Assembly (NCBI RefSeq): GCF_002154225.1
Contig: NZ_MTSE01000023.1
Span: 1 to 64,000, forward strand
Direction of reading: 5' to 3'
DNA: 64,000 nt
Origin: Hymenobacter crusticola
Lineage (GTDB): Bacteria > Bacteroidota > Bacteroidia > Cytophagales > Hymenobacteraceae
How positions within the stretch are numbered: position 1 is the first letter of the stretch; each line of letters starts with the position of its first letter. Both the position numbers and the translations under genes were made by a program. Below are positions 1-8,222 of the stretch, piece after piece. The notes beneath the pieces are model-generated. The model was given only the letters and a program-made list of their open reading frames with translations. It made no database searches and was not told where the DNA came from.

Positions 1-10
1 TAGAGAGAGG

Positions 11-428
11 ATGCAAGGCAAGAAGCAGTTCTCCGATCAAGTGGTCACGTACTTTCGGCTCTCCGAGCGGGTACCCACCCATAACTTCTACCGCCGACTC
101 GACGAGTTACTATGACGTAGACTTCCTCTACGAGGCCACACGCGAGCTCTACAGCCACACGGAGCAGCCCTCATTGGACCCGGTCGTGTTCTTCAAGCTC
201 GTACTGGTGGGCTACTTAGAAAATATCACCAATGATCGGCGCCTACTCGAGCACTGTGCGATGCGGCTGGACCTGCTCTACTTTCTGGGCTACGAGCTCG
301 ACGAAGCCCTGCCCTGGCACTCGACCGTAAGCCGTACCCGCCAGCTCTATCCGGCTACCGTGTTCGAGCAACTCTTCGACCGCGTCTTTGGCCTGTGCGT
401 GCAACAGGGCCTGGTGGCCGGGTTATAG
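11..428 (+). pseudogene. IS1182-like transposase, 5' fragment with frameshift
   Basis: Remnant of an IS1182-type (DDE) transposase. Reading from the ATG at 11 gives an N-terminus of the type MQGKKQFSD...; an extra base near 112-113 throws the frame into a TGA. The following frame (about 114-428) continues the same protein with the family's N-terminal helical region (FFKLVLVGYLE, then CAMRLDLLYFLGY). The catalytic DDE part is absent: the sequence stops at the junction with the kelch gene at about 421-430. It is therefore both frameshifted and 3'-truncated and cannot be active. The identification rests on resemblance of this N-terminal block to IS1182 transposases; no terminal inverted repeat can be seen. 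Confidence 0.75.
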
Positions 429-1211
429 ACCTCGTGCACCGCCGAGGCAGCTAAAGTGCTGGTCACCCCGCCAATGACGTGGATCAGACCGGCGGCATCG
501 GTGATGGCCGCCTGCCCGTTGCGGGCGGTGGGCATGGGCGCCCCGGCCGTCCAGCTATCCGTGGTCGGGTTGTAGATCTGGGTGTTGTTAACGACAACGG
601 CAGTAGTAGTATAGCCGCCAAAGACGTAGATGCTGCCGTCAGCGCCCGCGGCCGCGGCGGCCTCGAAGGCGCCCGTAGGCAGGGCGGCAATCGTACTCCA
701 GGTGTTGGTGCGCACGTTGTAGCGGAAAGCGTTGCGCGTAGAAGCATTGCCACCGAAACCGTAGAGAAAGTCCCCACTGGCCGCCACGGCCTGGGAGCGT
801 TCGGCCACGGGCATGGGCGCGCCGCTACTCCAGGTATTGGTCGCCGTGTTGTAGATCTCCAGGCTGTTGAAGACGGTACCCGGTATCGAGTTATTGGTGG
901 TGGCAATGTAGCCACCCCACGTGTAGATGTTGTTGCCGATGGCCGCGGCTCCGTGCTGGCTGCGCCGTTGCGTGAGCGGGGCCACCGGCGTCCAAGCCGG
1001 GACTACTAGAACTTGTGGCGCCGGGGTGCCTACGGCCTGGGCGGCGTGCTGCGCGGGCGGCTGGCGGCCCGGGGGCGTCCACGGGCCGGGCGCCCGTGGG
1101 GAGCGGTTCCGCCTGTTGAGCGTACGCCCCTAGGCTAGCGGCGAAAAGGCCCAGCAGGCCCGCGGCCCGCCGGCCCCAGGCCGCGGTCAGATGGAGTAAG
1201 GGTTGGGTCAT
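425..1211 (-). pseudogene. Kelch-repeat beta-propeller protein, broken
   Basis: Remnant of an exported kelch-type beta-propeller. A plausible start at 1211 gives a signal peptide (LLGLFAASLGAYAQ) that then runs into the wrong frame; the kelch repeats lie in another frame, open from about 1130 down to the junction at 425. Kelch blades are clear: YTWGGY, NTATNTWSSGAPMP, YGFGGN, NTWSTIAALP, YVFGGY, and TDSWTAGAPMPTARNG. The frame switch must lie in the C/G-rich stretch around 1060-1110, consistent with a one-base indel. The 3' end is cut by the transposase fragment, so later blades are lost. The call as kelch is firm; binding partner or enzyme activity cannot be inferred. Confidence 0.8.
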
Positions 1212-1806
1212 GGAGAAGGGGAAATAATGGAAGATAACAGCAGGTACTCGGCTCAATAGCAGGGAGGAAACAGCAGAAGAAGGCGCTCTTGACTAAAATA
1301 ATTGAAACTTAATCTGCTGATAGTGAAACTAGATATCAACGACCGGCGGTGGCGTGTAGATGACCGTTTTTGGTCGGTGGCGCTTGGTGGGTTGTTCCAC
1401 AGGATTGACTGCTGGAAGCACTGGCAAGCGAACCCCCTGATTGCGACCGAACCCCCGTTAAGGTCTCTGCTATAACGGTAGCCAGGCGCCCATACACTCT
1501 TCCAATCCTGCGTTTAGAAAACGTGACAAGCGCGAACCTACGCTCTAGCCACTGGGTTCGGTTGAGCTAGTTACCGGGTTAGATAGGCCGTAAGAAGCGG
1601 AGGCCCCAATGCGAATAAATACTTCGTTCTCAAGCATCAGCACCATGTGCACAGGTTCGCTGCCTAGCTGTGGTATCAACCGCGTCATATCCGACTCTGC
1701 GGGCTCTTAAAAGCCGATCAATTCGAGTCCGATAGAAGTGGGCGGGACCATAAAGCGCGCTTTTCAGGCGCCCTTTTGCAAAAAGAACCCCGTTTACGCT
1801 TACTGC
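1212..1806. other. Intergenic region without a supported gene
   Basis: About 600 bases between the kelch remnant and the VOC gene. No intact gene is convincing. On the - strand a short open stretch from an ATG at 1688 down to about 1545 encodes roughly 47 residues (begins MTRLIPQLGSEP) and reads like protein, with an in-frame TAA just upstream; it could be the tail of a decayed gene but I do not recognise it. Confidence 0.4.
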
Positions 1807-2250
1807 TTAAGTAGTTGGTTCTTTCTGAAAGATATTAATGAAATTGCCATCATTGTCCCGTATCATCGTCGAAAAGTTGCCCTGCCCCGAAAGGTCCACT
1901 CCTTTCCAGGCAAAGGTCACGCCCTTTTCTTCCAGCTCCACGGTCGCCCGGTGCAGGTCGTTCACCTGCAGCACCAGCGATTTGTTGCCGATGGGCAATA
2001 AGTGATTCGGCGCATCGGCAAACATTTCGTCGAGGCGAAAGCCATCTTTCGCCTGTAACACTTCCAGCCGAATATCAGCCAATTGCAGAAAGGCGACTTG
2101 CGCACCGATGGCCGGAAAAGCTGTTCTCGTCAGCACCTTAAAACCAAGGGTGGTTTCGTACCAGTGGATGGTTTTTTCGATATCCGATACGGTGAAGGCC
2201 AGATTATGCAAACCAAGGCTTTGCAAGCCATTAGCTGAGGAAGGGTTCAT
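1807..2250 (-). CDS. VOC (glyoxalase/bleomycin resistance-like) family protein
   Basis: Predicted 147-residue protein of the vicinal oxygen chelate superfamily, which includes glyoxalase I, dioxygenases and bleomycin-binding proteins. The N-terminal half shows the pattern LHNLAFTVSDIEKTIHWYETTLGF (first VOC beta-alpha-beta module, residues about 12-35, with the early His as potential metal ligand); the C-terminal half has the second module ending RDNDGNFINIFQ, with a Glu/Asp-type position near the end. Length fits a single-domain VOC protein. The start at 2250 is preferred over upstream in-frame codons because the family begins shortly before the LHNLAF strand and the longer version would cross the promoter/operator repeats. 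It is divergent from a broken HxlR-family regulator, which probably once controlled it. The substrate is unknown. Confidence 0.85.
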   Translation of the reverse strand: MNPSSANGLQSLGLHNLAFTVSDIEKTIHWYETTLGFKVLTRTAFPAIGAQVAFLQLADIRLEVLQAKDGFRLDEMFADAPNHLLPIGNKSLVLQVNDLHRATVELEEKGVTFAWKGVDLSGQGNFSTMIRDNDGNFINIFQKEPTT

Positions 2251-2319
2251 AGGACGTGGAGGTGATGAAGTAACTGCTCGCTGAAAAGAGAGGCAACCCG
2301 ATGTATGTTTGCTTGTAAA

Positions 2320-2366
2320 TTGCAAGTGCAAAGGTACAGTCATTTACTTTTAATTTGCAAGTGCAA
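2320..2366. promoter_or_regulatory. Two direct 12-bp repeats in the VOC/HxlR divergent promoter
   Basis: The 12-mer TTGCAAGTGCAA occurs at 2320-2331 and again at 2355-2366, start to start 35 bp, in the spacer between the VOC gene and the HxlR pseudogene. Each copy is an imperfect palindrome (its reverse complement is TTGCACTTGCAA). Placement between divergent regulator and target suggests an HxlR operator; this is inference from position and repeat structure. Confidence 0.55.
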
Positions 2367-2786
2367 TTTATAGAGCAGCTAACGCCTCGTCCCGACTGCC
2401 CCATCAGCTTTTCCCGGGATGTGCTGGGTGATAAGTGGGCGCTCTTGATTTTGCGCGACCTGGTATTCGCTGGCAAATCGACCTAGGGTGAGTTCCTGCA
2501 GTCGGCCGAAAAGATGGCGACCAACCTCCTAGCCAACCGGCTGGCCACGCTCGAATCTCAGGGTTTTGTTGCCAAAGAAGTTGCGGCTGATAAGCGGTCG
2601 AAATTCACCTACCGCCTTACGGAGAAAGGCCTAGACTTGCTCCCGCTCCTCCTAGAAATTACCCTTTGGGGACCTAAGTAGCTTCCAGCCGGAGGCAAGG
2701 CCTCCCTGCTCCAGGAGCTGGCAGCCGATAAGGAGACCACTGTCCAGAAATATTGCCAGCTCGTGCAGGCTCGAAATGCCAGCTAA
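2361..2786 (+). pseudogene. HxlR-family transcriptional regulator with two in-frame stops
   Basis: One continuous frame from a possible GTG at 2361 to TAA at 2784 encodes an HxlR winged-helix regulator of about 141 codons: RPDCPISF, then LGDKWALLILRDL (start of the winged helix), GEFLQSAEKMATNLLANRL (recognition helix region), KFTYRLTEKGLDLLP (wing), and a C-terminal helical tail with LLQELAADKETTVQKYCQL. Two TAG codons interrupt it, at 2484-2486 and 2679-2681, both at positions where family members usually have Tyr (TYGEF and WG.KYLP). No frameshift is needed. It is therefore inactivated by point mutations only, while the neighbouring VOC gene and the operator-like repeats are intact. Confidence 0.8.
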
Positions 2787-3199
2787 TAGCTACCGAATTT
2801 GTCCCAGCGGCCACCGCACAAGGTCATTGATGGGTGATGTTACCCGGCTAGCTGATGGCTTAGGCAGCGCGCTATCGACCCTTTCTGTAAACAGATAATG
2901 GAGGTATCGGTGGGCTAAAGGTTGTAATCAAAACGTTCCTGAAGACACCTCCACGCATACTCCATAGAAAGCCCCTCGATAGATAGCCGATGAGGCTTCT
3001 TATTCGAGGAAATGTAGCGCGTATTCGCTTCCCAATTGCAGCCTTTCAATCGACGCGGTAACCCCGGCGATTGAGCCTAATCGGAATGTCCGGGGATTTG
3101 TGTACTAAAAGCGCTGGTTTGTATACCTCTGGAGTTTAGTGAGTACCGGACCTTTGTAGAGTACATCAAGCACTTCTTTTAAGGTCAACCCCACGGATT
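2787..3199. other. Intergenic region with a TTTG-type promoter near its right end
   Basis: No gene is supported here. At about 3148-3156 the sequence GGACCTTTG matches the -7 element (TAnnTTTG type) of Bacteroidota housekeeping promoters and is placed about 45 bp before the ATG at 3200, so it probably drives the aldo/keto reductase stub and the AraC gene behind it. Confidence 0.4.
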
Positions 3200-3406
3200 A
3201 TGAGCATTCTCAAACAAGTAGCGCTGGGCCGCCAGGGCCTGCACGCATCGGCCGAAGGCCGGGGCCTGATGGGCCTGACGGGAATGGCCGGCGGGCAGAT
3301 GAGCGTGTACGGCGCCGACGACGAAACGGAAAGCATCGCCACCATTCACCGCGCCCGGGAACTGGGCGTAACCCTGCTCGACACGGCCGACATCTTTTGG
3401 GTATGA
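3200..3406 (+). pseudogene. Aldo/keto reductase, N-terminal stub
   Basis: This 68-residue open frame is the N-terminus of an aldo/keto reductase of the AKR13/yeast-type group: a LGRQGL-like first strand, GLMGLTGM, then ESIATIHRARELGVTLLDTAD, which is the family's first helix and the strand carrying the catalytic Asp. It ends there; the catalytic Tyr, Lys and His and the remaining roughly 260 residues of the barrel are missing. Its TGA stop overlaps the ATG of the following AraC gene (ATGA at 3403-3406), so a deletion appears to have joined the reductase start directly to the regulator. It cannot be an enzyme; it may now act only as a short translated leader. Confidence 0.8.
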
Positions 3407-4323
3407 AACATCCCGCTAAAGAATTCCAGGTACTGGCCACGGTGACGGATTACACCCGTTTTTGCGGCCTGCCCGCGCCCGCTCACCCGCTGCTCACGCT
3501 CATCGATCTGGAACTGGCCCGCAACCAGCCGTCGCCGGCGCGGCTCACCCCCATCGTGCAGCAACTCTACACTGTCTGGCTTAAGCGCGACTTCAAAGGG
3601 CGCCTACATTACGGGCATCAGTCCTACGACTTCAGCGAGGGCGTACTGGGCTTCGTGGCCCCCGGCCAAGTGTTTTCCGTGGACGAAATGTTGGACGTTT
3701 CCGAACTCAGTGGGTGGATGCTGGTCTTTCATCCCGATCTGTTGCTGAAATATCCGCTGGGCCAGAAAATGGCCGGCTACGGCTTCTTCTCCTACCAAGT
3801 GCACGAGGCCCTGCACATCTCGGCCCAGGAGGAAAAGGTGCTCGATGGCCTGATGGCCACCATCCGGGACGAGTACGAGCGGCCCATTGACGCCTTCAGC
3901 CGGGACGTGCTGGTCGCGCAAATCGAGCAGCTGCTCAGCTACGCCAACCGATTTTACCACCGCCAGTTCCTGACCCGGCGCGCCCCCGAGCGCGACCAAC
4001 TGAGTCGCTTCGAGGTCCTGCTCGCCGGCTACTTCGCGCAGGACGGCACCTTGCCCCTGCCCACGGTGCACTACTTTGCCGAGGCGTTGCACGTCTCGCC
4101 CGCATACCTCAGCGACATGCTGCGCTCCCTCACGGGCCAAAACACGCAGCAGCACATCCACCACGCCCTGCTTGAAAAAGCCAAGCGTTTACTACTGACC
4201 ACCTCGTTGTCAATCAACGAAACCGCCTTTCAACTCGGCTTTGAGTACCCGCAATACTTCAACCGGTTGTTCAAGAGCAAAACGGGCCTGACCCCCGCCG
4301 CCTTTCGCCGCTCGGCCAATTAA
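3403..4323 (+). CDS. AraC family transcriptional regulator
   Basis: Predicted 306-residue regulator. The N-terminal part (to about residue 190) is a cupin-like sensor of the type common in Bacteroidota AraC proteins, with LLTLIDLELA and GFVAPGQVFSV. The C-terminal 100 residues carry two helix-turn-helix motifs: AEALHVSPAYLSDMLRSLTG (first, recognition helix) and LSINETAFQLGFEYPQYFNRLFK (second), ending in the typical TGLTPAAFR. The ATG at 3403 is chosen because the stretch before it is the end of the aldo/keto reductase stub; the two overlap by ATGA, so translation may be coupled. Such AraC proteins usually control adjacent oxidoreductases; here the nearest intact one is the aldehyde dehydrogenase 208 bp downstream. 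The inducer is unknown. Confidence 0.9.
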   Translation: MKHPAKEFQVLATVTDYTRFCGLPAPAHPLLTLIDLELARNQPSPARLTPIVQQLYTVWLKRDFKGRLHYGHQSYDFSEGVLGFVAPGQVFSVDEMLDVSELSGWMLVFHPDLLLKYPLGQKMAGYGFFSYQVHEALHISAQEEKVLDGLMATIRDEYERPIDAFSRDVLVAQIEQLLSYANRFYHRQFLTRRAPERDQLSRFEVLLAGYFAQDGTLPLPTVHYFAEALHVSPAYLSDMLRSLTGQNTQQHIHHALLEKAKRLLLTTSLSINETAFQLGFEYPQYFNRLFKSKTGLTPAAFRRSAN

Positions 4324-4531
4324 GCGGCCGGGAAGCCAGGCCGTAGCCTGCCAGTGGCTTTTACGGGTAATCGAACCCGCCGCCTAACCTCCCGCCCAAC
4401 AGACCCTTTTGGATGGCTTCGGCCCTTATGGCTTTCGTGCTGAAAGCCGACGGGCTGCCTTATGCCTTTTAGCAAGGCCATTGCCTGCATTTTTTATTGT
4501 CCATCACCTTTTTAATCAACCACTTCTCTTT

Positions 4532-6022
4532 ATGAATAACGTAATTGAAACGGATTCGCGCGTCAACCAAGCCGCGTTGAACTTCATCGCCAACGGCCCC
4601 AAGCACTTGCTGATTGACGGGCACTGGGTGCCGGCCGTGTCCGGCCGCACGTTTGACGTTATCGACCCAGCCACCGAGCAGGTGCTGACCAGGGTGGCCG
4701 AAGCCGACAAAGCCGACGTGGAACTGGCCGTGCAGGCCGCTCGCCGGGCTTTCGAGCACCCGTCCTGGGCCACCATGAGCCCCCACGCCCGGGAGGCCTG
4801 CCTCATTCGGATTGCCGAACTCATTGAGGCCAACGCCGAAGAGTTGGCCACCATTGAATCGTTGGATAACGGCATGCCCATGGGCATGGCGCATTTCTCC
4901 GTAACCGCCGCTGCCAACACCTTCCGCTACTACGCCGGCTGGCCCACCAAAGCCTACGGCAAGACCAACCCCACGGATGGTTCTTCCTTCAGCTATACCC
5001 TGCGCGAGCCCATCGGGGTGTGCGGGGCCATCATCCCCTGGAACGGACCGTTCATGTTCGCGGCCTGGAAAATAGCGCCGGCCATCGCCTTCGGCAACAC
5101 CGTGGTCATCAAGCCCTCTGAGTTAACACCGCTTTCCATTCTGCGTCTCGGGGAATTGCTGCTCGAGGCCGGGTTGCCGGCCGGCGTGGTGAACATCGTG
5201 CCCGGTTACGGGCAAACCGTGGGGGCCGCCATCGTGGAGCATCCGGACGTTGATAAGATTGCCTTCACCGGCTCCACGGCCGTGGGCAAAGGCATTCTAC
5301 GGGCTTCGGCCGACACAATGAAAAAAGTGACGTTGGAGTTGGGGGGCAAAAGCCCCTTCGTCATCTTCCCAGATGCGGACCTGGACAAAGCCATTCAAAT
5401 GGCCGTGGTGGGCTTTACGGGCAACTCCGGGCAGGCCTGTACCGCCGGTAGCCGCGTGTTCATCCACGAGAGTATTTACGAGGAAGTGGCCGCCAAAATC
5501 GTGGCCATTGCCAACCAGTTGGTCATCGGGCCGGGCCTGAACCCCGCCACGCAAATGGGGCCTATTACCACCGAAAAGCAGTTCGAAAAAATCGAATCCT
5601 ACGTGGCCATTGGCCACGCCGACGGCGCCACGCTGGCCGCTGGGGGCGCGCGGGTGGGCACCAAAGGCTTTTTCATCCAGCCCACGGTGTTCACGCACGT
5701 AACCAATGGCATGCGCCTGGCCCAAGAGGAAATATTCGGTCCGGTGGTGGCCCTCATTGCCTTCACCGACGAAGACGACGCGGTGCTGCAAGGCAACGAC
5801 GTGTCCTACGGCTTGGCCGCTTCCATCTGGACCAAAGACTTGAACCGCGCCCACCGCGTGGCCAGCGCCCTGAAAGCCGGCACCGTGTGGGTCAACACTA
5901 TGTACGAAATGGACCCCATCTCCCCGTTCGGCGGCTTCAAGCAATCGGGCCTGGGCAAGGAGTTGGGCGCCGAGTCTGTGGATGCCTACACGCAGATTAA
6001 ATCGGTAGTGGTTCGGTATTGA
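4532..6022 (+). CDS. NAD(P)-dependent aldehyde dehydrogenase
   Basis: Predicted 496-residue cytosolic enzyme of the aldehyde dehydrogenase superfamily, oxidising aldehydes to carboxylates with NAD(P)+. Visible landmarks are the strand GAIIPWNGP, the cofactor-binding KPSE (about residue 195), FTGSTAVGK, the general base Glu at about 269 (LELGGKSP), the nucleophilic Cys at about 303 (SGQACTAGS), EEIFGPVV, and the C-terminal PFGGFKQSG. Full length for the family. The ATG at 4532 is preferred over an upstream in-frame start because family N-termini begin shortly before the LIDGHWVPA strand. It follows the AraC gene in the same direction and is closed by an 18-bp-arm hairpin directly after its stop. 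The substrate is not determinable. Confidence 0.92.
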   Translation: MNNVIETDSRVNQAALNFIANGPKHLLIDGHWVPAVSGRTFDVIDPATEQVLTRVAEADKADVELAVQAARRAFEHPSWATMSPHAREACLIRIAELIEANAEELATIESLDNGMPMGMAHFSVTAAANTFRYYAGWPTKAYGKTNPTDGSSFSYTLREPIGVCGAIIPWNGPFMFAAWKIAPAIAFGNTVVIKPSELTPLSILRLGELLLEAGLPAGVVNIVPGYGQTVGAAIVEHPDVDKIAFTGSTAVGKGILRASADTMKKVTLELGGKSPFVIFPDADLDKAIQMAVVGFTGNSGQACTAGSRVFIHESIYEEVAAKIVAIANQLVIGPGLNPATQMGPITTEKQFEKIESYVAIGHADGATLAAGGARVGTKGFFIQPTVFTHVTNGMRLAQEEIFGPVVALIAFTDEDDAVLQGNDVSYGLAASIWTKDLNRAHRVASALKAGTVWVNTMYEMDPISPFGGFKQSGLGKELGAESVDAYTQIKSVVVRY

Positions 6023-6033
6023 GTCACAAGCGA

Positions 6034-6074
6034 AGCAGGGCAAGGCAATCAACCGGTGATTGCCTTGCCCTGCT
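6034..6074 (+). terminator. Hairpin terminator after aldehyde dehydrogenase
   Basis: Perfect 18-bp arms (6034-6051 and 6057-6074) around a 5-base loop, starting 12 bases after the aldehyde dehydrogenase stop. Position and stability fit a transcription terminator, although no long T-run follows. Confidence 0.75.
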
Positions 6075-6417
6075 CGCACCGTTGCTACCCTCGGCAGGAC
6101 TGACGCTTAGTCCCTCAACAGGTTATTACGTCATTGTTGTGTTCCCCCCCCTGCCGCGCGGTTGGGAAGACGTTTGCTTTGTTCCCACCTTCTATGTCAT
6201 TGCTTCACCAGTCAAAAAACCTGTTATTCGACCACCGATGGTCCGATTTTTTACTGTCGTTGATTCCGGTTGAATTTTGCCTAGCGGTGGACTTTTCCAC
6301 TGTTTCGTGTATCCGCTGGCCTCTTCGGCAACCTGGGACGGGGTTGCGGAAAATAATTCTTTCTCTACACTATGCTACCCAAGGGAAGTAGGGCGATTAA
6401 ACGCCTTATTTACGTTC
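6075..6417. other. Intergenic region, nothing recognised
   Basis: Open frames here overlap one another in several frames and show no family motif. I see no gene, repeat or promoter that I can defend. Confidence 0.4.
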
Positions 6418-6622
6418 ATGGAAAACCTGCCGGAGCTTCCACCTGGGTGGAAACTAACCTACGATAAAGTCTCCAACGGGGTGTATGAAATGGCAGTTAA
6501 CGTGGCAACGTGGGCCGAAAGTCGAGACGCTAGGGACTGATTTTGAAGCCATGTTGGCATGGTGTATAGCGTCGGCACTTGGCATTGAAGATTTGATGCG
6601 CCGAAGAGGTTCCATTCCATAA
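6418..6622 (+). pseudogene. Small conserved-looking protein, frameshifted
   Basis: An ATG at 6418 starts MENLPELPPGWKLTYDKVSNGVYEM, which looks like a small soluble protein with a hydrophobic/charged alternation. Its frame goes off course near 6500; the +1 frame then gives GPKVETLGTDFEAMLAWCIAS and ends at TAA 6620-6622. Put together they make a coherent protein of about 67 residues, so a single missing base around 6500-6512 is likely. I think similar short proteins occur in Hymenobacter relatives, but this is recollection, and no function can be given. Confidence 0.45.
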
Positions 6623-7201
6623 AACGCTCGTTTCGCGACTCGAGCCGTTTGTGCTTACCCCCCTTTGCTGAACGCCGAAAGCAGGCCATCCACCTGGTAC
6701 CCAACGGCCCAAATGGCAGAGAGTGAGTACACACGTCTACGAATCATAGTTTACGAAACGCATCCTTTGGTGGCGTTTCGTAAACTATGATTCGTAGACG
6801 CGTTTTCGGTGGCCACCAATCGCCTTACGGGCCCCACTTTTTGAACCACCTACAGGGTCCCGGAAGAAACAAATCACCGAGCTGGTCTGATACCTCCGAA
6901 AGGCGTGCCTTTCCGGTCCCTACCAGGTGTCGTCAGCGGGCGGCGGCACGCCTTGGCTTCGGGTCACCGAACGGCTATCCGTTTGACTTTTGTACCAAAG
7001 CCATTTTGCCAGCTAAACGGTTGGTCGCTTATCTTTTTAAGTATCGCTCTTCAGGTAATTGGTCGATTGTAGCACAAATTTTCGACTTGTGCGAGTGACG
7101 CATACTATCATAGAAGGTAGTTACCTAGGTAGTCTACACGGCAGTAACGTGCTGTTTAATTATAAGTTATGCTTTTATAGTCGCTCTTTTTAAAGCCGCT
7201 C
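6623..7201. other. Intergenic region with a 28-bp perfect inverted repeat
   Basis: Apart from the inverted repeat at 6734-6800, listed separately, no gene is supported. An open frame at 6787-7098 shows no recognisable motif and begins inside the repeat arm. Confidence 0.4.
6734..6800. repeat. Perfect inverted repeat, 28-bp arms
   Basis: The arm 6734-6761 is the exact reverse complement of 6773-6800, separated by 11 bases. Sequence begins CGTCTACGAATCATAG. The repeat is too long and too AT-mixed to be an ordinary terminator without a flanking intact gene, so a mobile-element relic or strong RNA/DNA hairpin are both possible. Confidence 0.8.
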
Positions 7202-8122
7202 ATGTCGCCTCGCGAATCCCTCGGCCAGTTTCACCAGCACTACTTGCAGCAGCATCTGCCGCAAGTGCCGCAGCCGTTCAACGTCTTTCCCATTGCCACC
7301 GGGGTAAGTCAGCCGAGCCTGCCCTACAGCCGACGCGATTTTTACCAAATTAGCCTCTACACGGGCGGCACCACGCAACTGCAATACGCGGGGCACTCGC
7401 TGCGGATTGAGAGCCCCGCGCTGCTGCTCTACAATCCGCTCGCCCCCTATGCCTGCACGCCGATTGAGCCGCTGCATGGGTATTGTTGTCTGTTTACCAC
7501 CGAGTTTCTGCCGACGCCGGGGCAAGGGGTGCCGTGGGTAGATTCCCCCTTGTTTCAGCTGGGCGCTAGCCCCGTGTTTCTGCTCACCGACGAGCAGTGC
7601 GCCTTCCTAACCCAGCTTTTCGAGCAGATGCTGGCCGAGGTCAACTCCGCGTACCGCTACAAGTTCGACCTGCTACGCACGCACGTGCACTTGCTGCTGC
7701 ACGAGGTACTGCGCATGCAACCCGACGTGCCGCAACTGGCCGACCCGAGTGCGGCCAGCCGCCTAGCCACCCAGTTTTTGCAGGCGTTAGCCGCGCAGTT
7801 TCCCGTCGCGTCACCCGCCCTACCCCTGCCGTTGCATACGGCCGAGGCCTTTGCCCAGCACTTGGGCGTGCACGTTAACTACCTGAGCCGGGTGCTGCGC
7901 GACGTAACGGGGCAACCGACCAGCGCGCACCTGGCGGCGCGTATTACACAGGAAGCCAAGCGCTTGCTACAGCACGCCGACTGGCCCATTGCCGACGTGG
8001 CCGAGGCACTGGGCTTCGCCGACCCCACGTACTTCAACCACTTTTTTCGCAAGCACGCGGGCACGTCGCCCAACGCATTCCGGCGGGCCGAGGCCGCGGC
8101 GCCCGGGCGGCTGGTCTGGTAA
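7202..8122 (+). CDS. AraC family transcriptional regulator
   Basis: Predicted 306-residue regulator. The N-terminal half is a cupin-like ligand domain (DFYQISLYTGGTTQLQYAG, then SPALLLYNPLAPYAC). The C-terminal DNA-binding part has the two helix-turn-helix motifs: AEAFAQHLGVHVNYLSRVLRD and WPIADVAEALGFADPTYFNHFF, ending AGTSPNAFRR. It lies 100 bp upstream of, and in the same direction as, a zinc alcohol dehydrogenase, the common arrangement for AraC regulators controlling redox enzymes in this phylum. Regulation of that neighbour is inferred from position only. Confidence 0.9.
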   Translation: MSPRESLGQFHQHYLQQHLPQVPQPFNVFPIATGVSQPSLPYSRRDFYQISLYTGGTTQLQYAGHSLRIESPALLLYNPLAPYACTPIEPLHGYCCLFTTEFLPTPGQGVPWVDSPLFQLGASPVFLLTDEQCAFLTQLFEQMLAEVNSAYRYKFDLLRTHVHLLLHEVLRMQPDVPQLADPSAASRLATQFLQALAAQFPVASPALPLPLHTAEAFAQHLGVHVNYLSRVLRDVTGQPTSAHLAARITQEAKRLLQHADWPIADVAEALGFADPTYFNHFFRKHAGTSPNAFRRAEAAAPGRLVW

Positions 8123-8185
8123 GGCAGGTTTGAATAAAACAAATTTTAGTGGGGTATTCGCTTAACCGGCCGGTGGGGGCCGCCG

Positions 8186-8193
8186 GACCTTTG
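8186..8193 (+). promoter_or_regulatory. TTTG-type promoter element before alcohol dehydrogenase
   Basis: GGACCTTTG ends at 8193, about 30 bp before the ATG at 8223, matching the -7 box (TAnnTTTG class) seen in front of several genes of this window. A clear TTG -33 box is not evident. Confidence 0.45.
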
Positions 8194-8222
8194 TCGGGTT
8201 CACAAGTTTCTAATCCAACCCG

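Noticed and set aside
4363..4380. Sequence resembling a tRNA T-arm on the - strand (GGGTTCGATTACCC)
   Set aside because: No acceptor stem, anticodon arm or CCA can be placed around it; probably chance, though a remnant of an integration site cannot be excluded.
6787..7098. 103-residue open frame after the 28-bp inverted repeat
   Set aside because: It starts inside the repeat arm and shows no family pattern; treated as non-coding.
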